Shown piece after piece: positions 1 through 8,533 of a stretch of DNA of 64,000 nt. Source of the stretch: Immundisolibacter cernigliae (GTDB lineage: Bacteria > Pseudomonadota > Gammaproteobacteria > Immundisolibacterales > Immundisolibacteraceae). The notes beneath the pieces were generated by a model. That model saw only the letters and a program-made list of their open reading frames with translations. It made no database searches and was not told the origin of the DNA. Each line of letters begins with the position of its first letter. Position 1 is the first letter of the stretch. The DNA is taken from NCBI RefSeq assembly GCF_001697225.1, contig NZ_CP014671.1, positions 2,976,001 through 3,040,000 on the forward strand, read 5' to 3'. The translations under genes and the position numbers were made by a program.

Positions 1-821
1 AGCGACCATTCGCCGCTGCCGATGCGCGCGCCGGCCACGGTCAGCTCGAAGCGGCTGGCGTCCGGTGTGAGCGGCGTGGCCTGCCAGTCGCCGCTGGGCC
101 CGAAGCGTGTCACCGGTGTCCAGCAGCCGCGCTCCAGAAGCCGCGCCAGGTTGGCGTCGGCGGCGTTCACGATCAGCCGCCCGTTCCCCGGCACGCCGCG
201 CAGCAGCTGGTGGAACTGCCACTCGATGGCGGCCAGGTCCGGGTAGATGTCGGCGTGGTCGAATTCGAGGTTGTTCAGCACCGCCGTGCGCGGCCGGTAG
301 TGCAGGAACTTGGCGCGCTTGTCGAAAAAGGCCGTGTCGTACTCGTCCGCTTCCACCACGAACGGCCCGCTGCCAAGACGCGCCGAGACGCCGAAGTTCT
401 GCGGTACGCCACCGATCAGAAAGCCCGGCGTGAGGCCGGCCCGATCCAGAATCCACGCCAGCAGGCTGGCGGTGGTGGTCTTGCCGTGCGTGCCGGCCAC
501 CGCCAGCACGTGCCGGCCGGCCAGCACCTGCTCGCCCAGCCACTGCGGGCCTGAGATGTAGGGCAGGTCGGTGTTCAGGATGTGCTCGACCAGCGGGTTG
601 CCGCGCGACAGGGCGTTGCCGATCACGCACAGGTCCGGCCGGGGCGTGAGCTGCGCCGGATCGTAGCCCTCCTGCCAGGCGATGCCGGCGGCGTCGAGTT
701 GCTCGCGCATCGGCGAGTAGACGCCGCTGTCGCAGCCGCTGACTCGGTGGCCCAGTGCCTTGGCCAGCTGCGCCAGGCCGCCCATGAAGGTGCCGCCGAT
801 ACCAAGAATGTGCAGGTGCAT
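1..821 (-). CDS. mpl: UDP-N-acetylmuramate:L-Ala-gamma-D-Glu-meso-DAP ligase Mpl (3' end off the window)
   Basis: Cytoplasmic Mur-family ligase that reattaches recycled murein tripeptide to UDP-MurNAc. The first 273 codons are present and the gene runs off the left edge. The protein starts MHLHILGIGGTFMGG, which is the glycine-rich nucleotide-binding start of the MurC/Mpl family. The ATP-binding P-loop AGTHGKTTTAS lies near residue 110, and the metal-site region VEADEYDTAFFDKR follows. HILGIGGTFMGG rather than the MurC-type start favours Mpl over MurC. The ATG at 819-821 overlaps the stop of the upstream membrane-protein gene in a TGATG junction, so the two are probably translationally coupled. 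No anomaly is visible in the part shown. Confidence 0.93.
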   Translation of the reverse strand, partial: MHLHILGIGGTFMGGLAQLAKALGHRVSGCDSGVYSPMREQLDAAGIAWQEGYDPAQLTPRPDLCVIGNALSRGNPLVEHILNTDLPYISGPQWLGEQVLAGRHVLAVAGTHGKTTTASLLAWILDRAGLTPGFLIGGVPQNFGVSARLGSGPFVVEADEYDTAFFDKRAKFLHYRPRTAVLNNLEFDHADIYPDLAAIEWQFHQLLRGVPGNGRLIVNAADANLARLLERGCWTPVTRFGPSGDWQATPLTPDASRFELTVAGARIGSGEWS

Positions 822-1327
822 CAGGAAAGCAGTCCGAACAGGTGGCCGAGCCCGAAGTAGGCGGCGAAGAAGAAGCCCAGATTGACCAGCACGCTGCCGG
901 GCACCGGAATGTCCAGCGCCAGGCGCAGGATGTGCACCGACACCGCAAAGCTCCACGCCACCAGCGCCAGAATCAGCAGGCCGAGGCCGTTTTCCGGCCG
1001 CGCCAGGGCGGTCAGCGGCAGCGACAGGGCGTTGAACGCCACCCCGACCAGCAGCAGTGCGGTCAGCGTCTGCACGAACCGGGCCGGCCGGCGGCGGACG
1101 GCGAGGGACACATAGACCAGCAGCGCCATCAGGGCCGCTTCGGTGGGACCGTAAAGCAGGGCTCGCGACGCCGGCATGGCAAACGCGGCCAGTGCGCTGC
1201 CCAGCAGGGCGTAGGGAATGAGCGCCAGCAGCAACAGGGTGGGCGAGTAGGGCACGTCCTGCGGCCCACGCCGCAGGCGCAGCAGATCCCCCACCAGCTC
1301 GGCCAGTGCCCGCCAGGGCGGGCTCAT
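821..1327 (-). CDS. small integral membrane protein, YIP1-like
   Basis: A protein of about 168 residues starting MSPPWRALAEL. Four to five hydrophobic segments are visible, for example around LLLLALIPYALLGSALAAFA and FVQTLTALLLVGVAFNALSL, with a short cytoplasmic N-terminus. The pattern resembles small YIP1-type membrane proteins found beside mpl, but no catalytic motif is present and the function is unknown. An earlier in-frame ATG at 1346-1348 would add seven residues (MRRHAGA) and overlap the upstream gene more deeply; I chose the internal ATG. The stop overlaps the mpl start by one base. Confidence 0.7.
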   Translation of the reverse strand: MSPPWRALAELVGDLLRLRRGPQDVPYSPTLLLLALIPYALLGSALAAFAMPASRALLYGPTEAALMALLVYVSLAVRRRPARFVQTLTALLLVGVAFNALSLPLTALARPENGLGLLILALVAWSFAVSVHILRLALDIPVPGSVLVNLGFFFAAYFGLGHLFGLLS

Positions 1328-1776
1328 TGCGCCGGCGTGCCGCCGCAATGTTTGCGGATGGCGGCTTCCAGATCGCGCATTTTCTGCAGCCGCTGCTCAC
1401 CCGTGTACCAGTTGCCATCGGCGTCGCGGATGCGCTGCGCCGCCTGCATGGCATCGTGCTGCCGGCGTGCGGCGGCGCACTCGGCGGCGCGCTGTTTTTG
1501 CTCGGCCGCGGTCTTGGCTTGCGCTTCCTTGGCCAGGGCACGTTCCTCGGCGGCCTTTTCGCTTTGGGCGCGGATGGCTTCGAGTTTGGCGTTGGCTTCG
1601 TCCGGCGACAGATCGCTGGGCGGCGGTGGCTCGACGATTTTTTCCGCGCCGCTGGCCGGCGGCCGGTCGCCGTAATGCGTGCGGCCCTGGGCGTCGGTCC
1701 AGCGGTAGATGTCGCCGGCCTGGGCGGCGCCGCCCAGCAGCAACAGGAACAGCGGCAGGAGCCGGGCAGGGTGCAT
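1324..1776 (-). CDS. DUF4124 domain-containing periplasmic protein
   Basis: A 150-residue protein with a clear signal peptide (MHPARLLPLFLLLLGGAAQA). The short DUF4124 signature IYRWTDAQGRTHYGDRPP follows, then an Ala/Glu/Lys-rich segment (about residues 55-110) that should form a charged coiled coil. DUF4124 proteins are exported proteins of unknown role, common in gammaproteobacteria. It lies eight bases downstream of the secretin-domain gene and overlaps the next membrane-protein gene by a few bases, so it belongs to the same minus-strand operon ending in mpl. A longer reading frame exists upstream but runs antisense-like through the preceding gene; the signal peptide fixes the start. Confidence 0.8.
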   Translation of the reverse strand: MHPARLLPLFLLLLGGAAQAGDIYRWTDAQGRTHYGDRPPASGAEKIVEPPPPSDLSPDEANAKLEAIRAQSEKAAEERALAKEAQAKTAAEQKQRAAECAAARRQHDAMQAAQRIRDADGNWYTGEQRLQKMRDLEAAIRKHCGGTPAQ

Positions 1777-1784
1777 GCGGCGGG

Positions 1785-2621
1785 TCACGGTGCGAGCTCC
1801 ACTTTGATGGCGATGCGCCGCGCGCTGCGGCCGGTTCGGGCCGTAGACGCTAGCACGCCGCGTTCGCTTTCGCCCGAGGTGGTGACCTCGCCGCCCAGCT
1901 CCAGCCACTGCCCGAGCGGCCCGTGCAGCTGCGTCTGGGCGACCTGGAACGCCACCACGCCGGCTTCGGCCAGTTGCTGCGACTGCGGCGATATATCGAG
2001 CGTCACGCCGCCGGCGCCGAGCCGGGCCAGCACCTCGAAGCCGCTGCTCACCTCGCGGTATTCCGTGCACATGCGGCGGCCGCCGTAACTGTCCTCGCAG
2101 ACGCTGTCGAAGGGGGCGATCAGGCCGACCGCGATGCGCGCCGGGCGGCCTTCTTGCGCCAGCACGGTCTGCTCGCCGGATTCGTACTGGCGGCCCTGCG
2201 GATCGGTGCCGTACTCGCCGATGCCGCGGTAGCGCGCCAGGGCGCCGCTGCCGGCATCCGACGGGCTGACGACGACCCGCGCCTGCTCATCGCCAACATC
2301 GGCGCTGACGCCGGCGGCGTTCATGCGGTCCTCGGCAAACAGTTGCTGGCGCACGGTGATGCGCAGCTGGCGCGGCGCGCGGTCCAGCTCGGCCACGGTG
2401 GCGCGCAGCTGCTCCAGGCGCGCCGGTTCCACGTTCAGGATCAGCGTAAAACCGTCGCCGGTGACGCTTTCCTGCGGCCCGAGCAGGGGTTGCAGCACCT
2501 GCGCCATTTCGGCCGCGGGGCGCTGCTGCAGCGGGATGGTCGCCAGTTGCGGGCGGGCCGGCGCGCCGGCCGGCAGCAGCGCGACGGCAATCAGCGGCAG
2601 CAGGGCGCGCAGCCGCCTCAC
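1785..2621 (-). CDS. exported protein with secretin N-domain-like fold, no secretin barrel
   Basis: A 278-residue protein starting at GTG (VRRLRALLPLIAVALLPAG), with a signal peptide. Residues about 25-95 (IPLQQRPAAEMAQVLQPLL...VAELDRAPRQLRITV) match the NolW/secretin N-domain pattern that in GspD/PilQ-type secretins precedes the pore. The remainder is beta-rich, but no C-terminal secretin signature is seen. The GTG overlaps the upstream stop in GTGA, supporting coupling. It could be a stand-alone periplasmic ring-like domain protein; the partner is unknown. The start choice rests on the overlap and the signal peptide, since the open frame extends much further upstream. Confidence 0.7.
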   Translation of the reverse strand: MRRLRALLPLIAVALLPAGAPARPQLATIPLQQRPAAEMAQVLQPLLGPQESVTGDGFTLILNVEPARLEQLRATVAELDRAPRQLRITVRQQLFAEDRMNAAGVSADVGDEQARVVVSPSDAGSGALARYRGIGEYGTDPQGRQYESGEQTVLAQEGRPARIAVGLIAPFDSVCEDSYGGRRMCTEYREVSSGFEVLARLGAGGVTLDISPQSQQLAEAGVVAFQVAQTQLHGPLGQWLELGGEVTTSGESERGVLASTARTGRSARRIAIKVELAP

Positions 2622-3130
2622 AGGCCGAGCCGGCGCAGGTCCGGGTCCGGTTCGCTGTGCAGCCACAGGGCGGCGAAGCGCAGGTTCAGGTCCCTGGCCC
2701 GCGCCGGTTGCTCCAGGCTCGCCTGGGCCGCCAGACGCTCCGGCTGCGGACGTTGCAGATATCCACGTTCGTCGACGGTGAACCAGGCTTCGCCCACCTG
2801 GGCATCCTCGTCGGCCAGGCGGTGCACGGCGACCGAGCTGGTCAGGCGCTGCGCCAGGTTCCACAGGGGGCGTCCCTGGTCGTCGCGTGCCACATCCGCC
2901 GGCACCAGGATTTCCAGGCGTGCGCGCCGGTTGCGCAGCAACAATGTGCGCAGGGCGCCGATCACCGCGTCGTCGGTCAGATAGCGCAGGTCGGCGCGCT
3001 GCGGCAGGATGCGTACCCGCTCGCGCGCTGCTTCCATCAGGCGCTGCGCCACCAGGGTGCACTCGGCGGCGCCTTGCGGGCGCAGGACGGCGCGTGGGTC
3101 GTCGGCTTCGGGCTGCACGGGCTCGGTCAT
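2618..3130 (-). CDS. phospholipase D-like / DUF7931-type protein
   Basis: A 170-residue soluble protein starting MTEPVQPEADDPRAVL. It contains a conserved pattern (residues about 30-140: acyl/regulatory-like helix, LTDDAVIGALRTLLLRNRRARLEILV, FTVDERGYLQRP) resembling a PLD-like fold of the kind catalogued as DUF7931, often fused to or next to GNAT enzymes in gammaproteobacteria. No HKD motif is visible, so catalysis is not claimed. It is the first gene of the minus-strand operon leading to mpl, and its promoter should lie in 3131-3200, opposite the lytic transglycosylase gene. The family assignment is from memory and only moderately sure. Confidence 0.6.
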   Translation of the reverse strand: MTEPVQPEADDPRAVLRPQGAAECTLVAQRLMEAARERVRILPQRADLRYLTDDAVIGALRTLLLRNRRARLEILVPADVARDDQGRPLWNLAQRLTSSVAVHRLADEDAQVGEAWFTVDERGYLQRPQPERLAAQASLEQPARARDLNLRFAALWLHSEPDPDLRRLGL

Positions 3131-3260
3131 GGCCGTTGGCTCAACTGTATGGCATTGCCGGACGATAGTACGTTTGCCGCATTATCGGCGCAGCACGGTT
3201 ATGCTTGACCGAGTCGCGCGTGGTTGCGGTTTCGTCCAGCGGGAGGCGGCGGCAGGTCTT

Positions 3261-3899
3261 ATGTGGCGCTTGTGGATGCTCATGCTCGGGCTGTGCGCGT
3301 GCCAGGCGCCGCGCGCCGAGCTGTTCATGTATCGCACGCCGGGCGGGCACACGGTGTTCAGTGACCGGGTGTTGACCACGCCCGGCTATGCGGCGGCCAA
3401 CCATGCCGCACGGCGCGGTCCGCGCAAGTACGTGGCACCGACGCTGATCGTTCCGACCGTGGCCAGCCGGCCGATCCTGATTGGCCCCGGCCGGCAGGCG
3501 GTCGAGCAACTCATCGATCGCCTGGCGCCGCAATACGCGCTCGATCCGGCGCTTGTCAAGCAGGTGGTGGCCGCCGAGTCGGCCTTTCGCACCGACGCCC
3601 GCTCGCCCAAGAACGCGCAGGGCCTGATGCAGCTGATCCCGGCGACCGCGCGGCGCTTTGGCGTGCAAGATCCCTGGGATGCCGAACAGAACCTGCGTGG
3701 CGGCATGGCCTACCTGAGCTGGCTGCTGGGGCAGTTCCGGGGCGACGTGCGCCTGGCCCTCGCCGGCTACAACGCCGGCGAGGGCGCCGTTGCACGCCAT
3801 GGCGGCCTGCCGCCGTATGCCGAAACGCGCCACTATGTGGCCGGCATCATCGGTCGCTACGGCAAGACCGAGCATCCGTACGTTGTGACCACCGATTGA
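3261..3899 (+). CDS. lytic transglycosylase (SLT domain)
   Basis: A 212-residue exported murein-cleaving enzyme. The N-terminus MWRLWMLMLGLCACQAPRAEL looks like a signal peptide, with a possible lipobox (LGLC). The SLT domain covers about residues 75-205. It shows the catalytic Glu in VVAAESAFRTDA, the GLMQLIP motif and the AGYNAGEGAV motif, the three classic SLT/Slt70-type signatures. A GGGAGG-like site precedes the ATG at 3261. An earlier ATG at 3201 would add 20 residues without a good leader. It is divergent from the DUF7931 gene. Confidence 0.87.
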   Translation: MWRLWMLMLGLCACQAPRAELFMYRTPGGHTVFSDRVLTTPGYAAANHAARRGPRKYVAPTLIVPTVASRPILIGPGRQAVEQLIDRLAPQYALDPALVKQVVAAESAFRTDARSPKNAQGLMQLIPATARRFGVQDPWDAEQNLRGGMAYLSWLLGQFRGDVRLALAGYNAGEGAVARHGGLPPYAETRHYVAGIIGRYGKTEHPYVVTTD

Positions 3900-4049
3900 C
3901 TGGCTGCCAGGCACGCAGCGCACCGGCTGAACCGAGATCCCCGACCGCGGGGTAGCCACCGGCAAGCAGGCAAGCGCCGGGTCTTGTAATCCCAGGCATG
4001 ACGGATCAGGCCGCACACGAACCCGCACCATAAGCGGGCAGGAGGAGCG

Positions 4050-4859
4050 ATGAGTCATACCGAGGCGATGCGCACGCTGGCCGGCGTGCGGGTGAAGCTG
4101 ATGCAGGGCGGCCCACCGCAGCCGGGCGCCGAAACGGTGCTGTTCCTGCACGGCGCGGGCGGCGCCAGCCAGTGGCTGCCGTTCATGGACCTGCTGGCGC
4201 GGGATTTCGACCTGCGGGCGCCCGAACACCCCGGCTTTGGCGATTCGGACACGCCGGCCTGGCTCAGGCGCGTCGAGGATCTGGCCTATTACTACCTGGA
4301 CGTGCTGCAGGAGCTGGATCTGACCGGCGTGCACCTGGTCGGCCACAGCCTGGGCGGCTGGACCGCTGCGGCGCTGGCCATCAAGGACTGCTCGCGCATC
4401 AAATCCCTGACGCTGATTTCCGCCGCCGGCGTGCACGTGCACGGTGTGGCGCGGGTCGACAACTTCATGGGCAACCCGGAGCAGAGCCTGCGGGCGCTGA
4501 TCCACGATCAGGCCGTCGCCGATCAGCTGCTGGCGTTGGAGGTGCCGCCCGAGGAGCGCGAGCGCCAGCTCAAGAACCGCTTCACCACCGCGCGCCTCGT
4601 GTGGCAGCCGCGGTCCTACGATCCGTACTTGCCGCAGTGGCTGCACCGCATCCGCGTGCCCACGCACGTGGTGTGGGGCGAGCACGACCGCCTGTTCCCG
4701 CTGCGCATTGGGCAGGAATACCAACGCCTGATTCCGGGCGCGCGGCTCACGGCACTGCCCGGCTGCGGCCACCTGCCGCCGATCGAGCAGCCGCAGCCGT
4801 GCGCGCAGGCGGTGACGCAGTTCGTGAACGAGGTGTGCACGCAGGAGGGCAGGGCATGA
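4050..4859 (+). CDS. alpha/beta-fold hydrolase
   Basis: A 269-residue cytoplasmic hydrolase. The oxyanion motif FLHGAGG lies near residue 35. The nucleophile elbow GHSLGG gives the catalytic Ser near residue 100, the acid Asp is in GEHDRLFP, and the catalytic His is in GCGHLPP. The family includes C-C bond hydrolases of meta-cleavage pathways and esterases; the substrate cannot be read from the sequence. An AGGAGG-type site precedes the ATG. Its stop overlaps the start of the LLM oxidoreductase in ATGA, so the two are coupled and probably act consecutively, as an oxygenase plus an ester or lactone hydrolase might. Confidence 0.85.
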   Translation: MSHTEAMRTLAGVRVKLMQGGPPQPGAETVLFLHGAGGASQWLPFMDLLARDFDLRAPEHPGFGDSDTPAWLRRVEDLAYYYLDVLQELDLTGVHLVGHSLGGWTAAALAIKDCSRIKSLTLISAAGVHVHGVARVDNFMGNPEQSLRALIHDQAVADQLLALEVPPEERERQLKNRFTTARLVWQPRSYDPYLPQWLHRIRVPTHVVWGEHDRLFPLRIGQEYQRLIPGARLTALPGCGHLPPIEQPQPCAQAVTQFVNEVCTQEGRA

Positions 4860-5998
4860 AGTTCTTCAATTTTCACCTCATGCCCTACGCGGACATGGAT
4901 GTCAGCCTGATCCGCGAACACGGCAGCGCCTGGGTCACGTTCCCGAACCGCCATTACGATCCGAAGGTCGGCGCGGCGCTCTACAACCGGTACCTGGACG
5001 AACTCGAATACGCCGACCGGCTCGGCTTCGACGGCGTATGCGTCAACGAGCACCACCAGACCCCGTACGGCCTGATGCCGGTGCCCGGCGTCATGGCAGG
5101 CGCCCTGGCGCGCAGCGTCAAGCGGGCGAAGATCGCCATCCTGGGCCGCGCCCTGCCGCTGGTGAACAACCCGCTGAACATCGCCGAAGAATTCGCGATG
5201 CTGGACAACATCTGCCACGGTCGCTTCATCGCCGGCTTCGTGCGCGGCATCGGCGCCGAGTACCACTCCACGGGCGTCAATCCGGCCGAGTCGCTGGCGC
5301 GTTTTCAGGAAGCCCACGACCTGATCATCCGCGCCTGGACCGAGCCCGGGCCGTTCGAGTTCGACGGCGAGTACTACCACTACAAGTACGTGAACCTTTG
5401 GCCGCGGCCCTACCAGGACCCGCACCCGCCGGTGTGGGTGCCCTCGCAGGGCTCGGCCGAGACCATCGCCTGGGCGGCCCGCCACCGCTACACCTACTGC
5501 CAGACGCTGGGCGCCATCAAGACCGTGGCCGGTTTTTTCAACAAGTACCGGGAAGAAGCCGACAAGGTCGGTTACGCCGCAACCTGGGACCAGTGCGCCT
5601 GGTCGACCACTATCTACGTGGCCGAGACCGACGAGCAGGCGCTGCGCGAGGCCGGTCCGCACGCCGAGGCGATCCAGAACGAGTTCCTGCGCATGCCGCT
5701 GGAGATGCTGCTGCCGCCCGGCTACACGTCGCTGGAGTCGTTCCGGCACATCCAGCCGGACATGATCGGCAAGCCGCAGACCGTGCGCTCGCTCAACGAC
5801 GCCGGCGTCATCATCATCGGCAGCCCGAGCACGGTGCGCGAGCGCCTGGCTGCCTATCAGGAGCTGGCCGGTTTCAACACCGTGCTGGTCAAGACCCAGT
5901 TCGGCACCCTGCCGGCCGACATGACGCGCCGCAACATGGAGGCGATCGCGCGCGAGGTGCTGCCGTATTTTCAGGAGACCGCGGCCGGCCCGGCGTAG
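4856..5998 (+). CDS. LLM class (luciferase-like) flavin-dependent oxidoreductase
   Basis: A 380-residue member of the bacterial luciferase/F420-type fold. N-terminal FNFHLMPYADMD, the barrel motif FDGVCVNEHHQTPYG, and AEEFAMLDNICHGRFIAGF are typical of LLM monooxygenases. Such enzymes use reduced FMN from a separate reductase, or F420, to oxygenate or oxidise small organics, including Baeyer-Villiger-type reactions. No reductase lies beside it. The ATG at 4856 sits inside the preceding hydrolase stop (ATGA). The substrate is unknown. Its place among Rieske oxygenases supports a catabolic role. Confidence 0.85.
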   Translation: MKFFNFHLMPYADMDVSLIREHGSAWVTFPNRHYDPKVGAALYNRYLDELEYADRLGFDGVCVNEHHQTPYGLMPVPGVMAGALARSVKRAKIAILGRALPLVNNPLNIAEEFAMLDNICHGRFIAGFVRGIGAEYHSTGVNPAESLARFQEAHDLIIRAWTEPGPFEFDGEYYHYKYVNLWPRPYQDPHPPVWVPSQGSAETIAWAARHRYTYCQTLGAIKTVAGFFNKYREEADKVGYAATWDQCAWSTTIYVAETDEQALREAGPHAEAIQNEFLRMPLEMLLPPGYTSLESFRHIQPDMIGKPQTVRSLNDAGVIIIGSPSTVRERLAAYQELAGFNTVLVKTQFGTLPADMTRRNMEAIAREVLPYFQETAAGPA

Positions 5999-6058
5999 CC
6001 GGCCGCGCCGGGCATCCGCGCCGGTCCGGGCCGTGACTGACGCGCGCCGGAGGTGACC

Positions 6059-7372
6059 ATGCGCCGCGAAGAAAACGATCTGCTCACGCGCACCGACGCG
6101 GGCACACCCATGGGCGAGCTGTTCCGGCGCTACTGGCTGCCGGCGCTGACCTGCGATGAACTGCCGCACCCGGATTGCCCGCCGGTGCGCGTGCCGCTGC
6201 TGGGCGAGCGACTGATTGCCATTCGGGACAGCAGCGGCCGGTCCGCCATCCTGCAGGAAGCCTGCCCGCACCGGCAGGCATCGCTGTATTTCGGCCGCTG
6301 TGAAGACGGCGGCATCCGCTGCGCCTACCACGGCTGGAAGTTCGACGCCGACGGACAGTGCCTGGACATTCCGTCCGAACCGGCGGTCAGCCGCGCCCGG
6401 GAACAGATCCGCGTGCAGGCCTACCCGACCCTGGAGCGCGGTGGCGTGGTGTGGGTCTACATGGGGCCACCGGAACTGATGCCCGCGCCGCCGGAACTCG
6501 AATGGGCCACCCTGCCGCCGTACAACCTGTTCGTGACCCGCCGCCTGCAGGAGTGCAACTACCTGCAAACCATGGAAGGCGGCCTGGATTCCAGCCACCT
6601 GTCGTGGCTGCACCGGGGCACCATCAGCAGCGACCCGGTGCTGGGCACGGGCCGGGCCGGCACCGATTCGAGCATCCTGGGCATCATCGCCGCCGATCGC
6701 AACCCGCGCTATGACAGCGTGCGCACGGCCGGTGGGCTGTTGCTGGGCGCGCGGCGGATGGCCGGCGAGGGGCTCTACTACTGGCGCATCACGCAGTTCC
6801 TGATGCCCTGTTTCAACATCATCGCGCCGACTGGCGACCTGACCCTGAACGCCCAGGCCTGGGTGCCGCTGGACGACCACAACTGCTGGTCGTGGGCGGT
6901 GAACTACTACGTCGACAAGCCGCTGGGCGAGGCGGAGCGCGAGGCGATGCGCCGCGGCGGCGGCCTGCACGTGGAATTCGTGCCCGGCACACACCAGAGC
7001 GCCGCCAACCGGGGCAACGACTACCACCTGGACCGGGCGGCGCAGCGCGGTGGCGACAATTTCACCGGCATCCCCAGCTTCGCCATGCAGGACACGGCAG
7101 TGCAGGAAAGCCAGGGCCGCATCGCCGACCGCACGCTGGAACATCTGGTGTCCAGCGATGACGGCATCATCGTCACCCGCCGGTTGTTGCTGGACGCCGC
7201 CCGCGACAATCAGGCCGGCAGGCCGATTCCGGGTCTGGGGCCGCAGACCCAGGCGGTGCGGGCCGGGTCGCTCATCGTGCCGCAAGCGGACCTGAAGCAG
7301 GTCGACACGGCGCCACTGCGACCGCTTGCCCGGGATCAGCGGGACTGGGCTGCCGATGGAAACGCTGAATAA
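6059..7372 (+). CDS. Rieske non-heme iron oxygenase, phthalate-dioxygenase type
   Basis: A 437-residue terminal oxygenase subunit. The Rieske [2Fe-2S] ligands are visible as CPHR (Cys69, His71) and CAYHGW (Cys88, His91). The mononuclear iron site is the DSSHLSWLH segment near residue 180, with a later MQD segment as candidate third ligand. The arrangement and length match single-component (alpha-only) oxygenases of the phthalate 4,5-dioxygenase/vanillate demethylase group, which need a separate reductase. The GGAGGTGACC ribosome site favours ATG 6059 over the GTG at 6053. It is co-oriented with the LLM gene 60 bases upstream. The substrate is unknown. Confidence 0.88.
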   Translation: MRREENDLLTRTDAGTPMGELFRRYWLPALTCDELPHPDCPPVRVPLLGERLIAIRDSSGRSAILQEACPHRQASLYFGRCEDGGIRCAYHGWKFDADGQCLDIPSEPAVSRAREQIRVQAYPTLERGGVVWVYMGPPELMPAPPELEWATLPPYNLFVTRRLQECNYLQTMEGGLDSSHLSWLHRGTISSDPVLGTGRAGTDSSILGIIAADRNPRYDSVRTAGGLLLGARRMAGEGLYYWRITQFLMPCFNIIAPTGDLTLNAQAWVPLDDHNCWSWAVNYYVDKPLGEAEREAMRRGGGLHVEFVPGTHQSAANRGNDYHLDRAAQRGGDNFTGIPSFAMQDTAVQESQGRIADRTLEHLVSSDDGIIVTRRLLLDAARDNQAGRPIPGLGPQTQAVRAGSLIVPQADLKQVDTAPLRPLARDQRDWAADGNAE

Positions 7373-7393
7373 ATCCATCCTGGATTTCTCAGC
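7364..7393. repeat. palindrome between convergent genes
   Basis: An inverted repeat (GCTGA...AAATCCA tcc TGGATTT...TCAGC) spans the stop codon of the Rieske gene and faces the 3' end of the AlkB-like gene. It has no long T tract on either strand, so it is not called a terminator with confidence. It could be a bidirectional terminator or a REP-like element. Confidence 0.5.
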
Positions 7394-7465
7394 GAGCGCA
7401 TCCCTGCGCTGCGGGAAGCGGCGAATACTTCAGCGGTTCCCCAGCCTTGTCGGCTGCCCGCGCGC

Positions 7466-8533
7466 TCAGGCTGCCCAGCCGGCGGCCTGGTTGGCCTGCC
7501 GTGCCAGCTCCTTTTCCTCGGCCGAGGCGAAATGCCGGTCCCAGTACTGCAGGCGCGGCCTGGCAATCAGCCGGTCCCACAGCGGCGGCACGGTGCTGGC
7601 CAGAAAGCACACCAGCAGGCTTGGCATCTGCGGCGCGTCCGGCATCGGCGTCAGCGACACGTAGCTCACGTCCGCGTTCAGGTGGTGCTCGGAATGGGTG
7701 GTGATTTCGTACGCCAGCACGCGGCTTAACGGCCGCAGGTGGTTCCAGGCGTGGTGGGGCCTGATGGGGGCGCCCGGCACCCGCACCAGGCCGTAGTGCT
7801 GCACGTAGTTGTAGTCCGCCATCACCGTGAAGCCGAGCACCCAGGTCAGCAGCAGAATCGGCAGGCCGATCCAGCCGGCCAGATAAACGAAGCCGGCCGC
7901 AAAGCCAAGCTCGAACATCACGCCCCAGAACAGCCTGCCACGCGGCGACCACGGCGATTTGCCGATTTTTTTCAGGTACGCGAATTCAAGCTCGAACGTG
8001 GCGCCGATCTGCGCCACCACCGAGCGCAGCACGAAGCGATACAACGACTCGCCGCGCCTGGGCGTGTCGCCATCCAGCGGCGTGTCCAGATGAATGTGGT
8101 GCACGTGCACGTGCCCAAGGTCGGTAATCGGAATGCCGTAGCAGGTGCCGATCAGGTCCGCCCCGGTGCGGGCCAGCAGCGTCTTGCCGTGCATCAGCTC
8201 GTGCGCCGTGGCAAGGCCAATCAGGCCGTTCCACACGCCCACCGACAGCACCCCGCCCAGAATGTGCCAGCCGCCGATGGCGCCGCTGCCAAGCTGCCAT
8301 CCAAACACCATCCAGAACGCCAGCAGCGCCGGATAGTGCAGGTACGGCAAGGCGCGGACCATGGCGGGGTAGTGGATGTTGCGGCGCCGATAGTCGCGCG
8401 GCAGGGCGCTGTCCAGCAGTGCCAGCAGCAGAAACAGGCCGACGCCGGTCCAGGCGCCGATGCCGCCCACGGCAAGACCCGCCGTGGCGATGGCGATGAC
8501 CAGCAGGCTGGTGCAGTAGCGAAGGGTGTCCAT
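7466..8533 (-). CDS. AlkB/XylM-family membrane di-iron hydroxylase
   Basis: A 355-residue integral membrane monooxygenase. Histidine clusters are visible in order: HELMH, then HVHHIH followed by DTPLDGDTPRRGES, then NYVQHYGL, and finally THSEHH. This set and spacing are the alkane hydroxylase AlkB / xylene monooxygenase XylM pattern binding two irons on the cytoplasmic face. About six transmembrane helices surround them. A GGAG site precedes ATG 8533. The enzyme would oxidise terminal alkyl or benzylic methyl groups. No rubredoxin or reductase gene is adjacent. It is divergent from the dioxygenase alpha gene, with a 218-bp shared regulatory region. Confidence 0.88.
   Translation of the reverse strand: MDTLRYCTSLLVIAIATAGLAVGGIGAWTGVGLFLLLALLDSALPRDYRRRNIHYPAMVRALPYLHYPALLAFWMVFGWQLGSGAIGGWHILGGVLSVGVWNGLIGLATAHELMHGKTLLARTGADLIGTCYGIPITDLGHVHVHHIHLDTPLDGDTPRRGESLYRFVLRSVVAQIGATFELEFAYLKKIGKSPWSPRGRLFWGVMFELGFAAGFVYLAGWIGLPILLLTWVLGFTVMADYNYVQHYGLVRVPGAPIRPHHAWNHLRPLSRVLAYEITTHSEHHLNADVSYVSLTPMPDAPQMPSLLVCFLASTVPPLWDRLIARPRLQYWDRHFASAEEKELARQANQAAGWAA

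Noticed and set aside
4616-7378. 920-codon minus-strand open frame across the catabolic genes
   Set aside because: It is the antisense of the hydrolase, LLM and Rieske genes. High GC removes stop codons in this frame, and the translation shows low-complexity Arg/Ala/His without domains.
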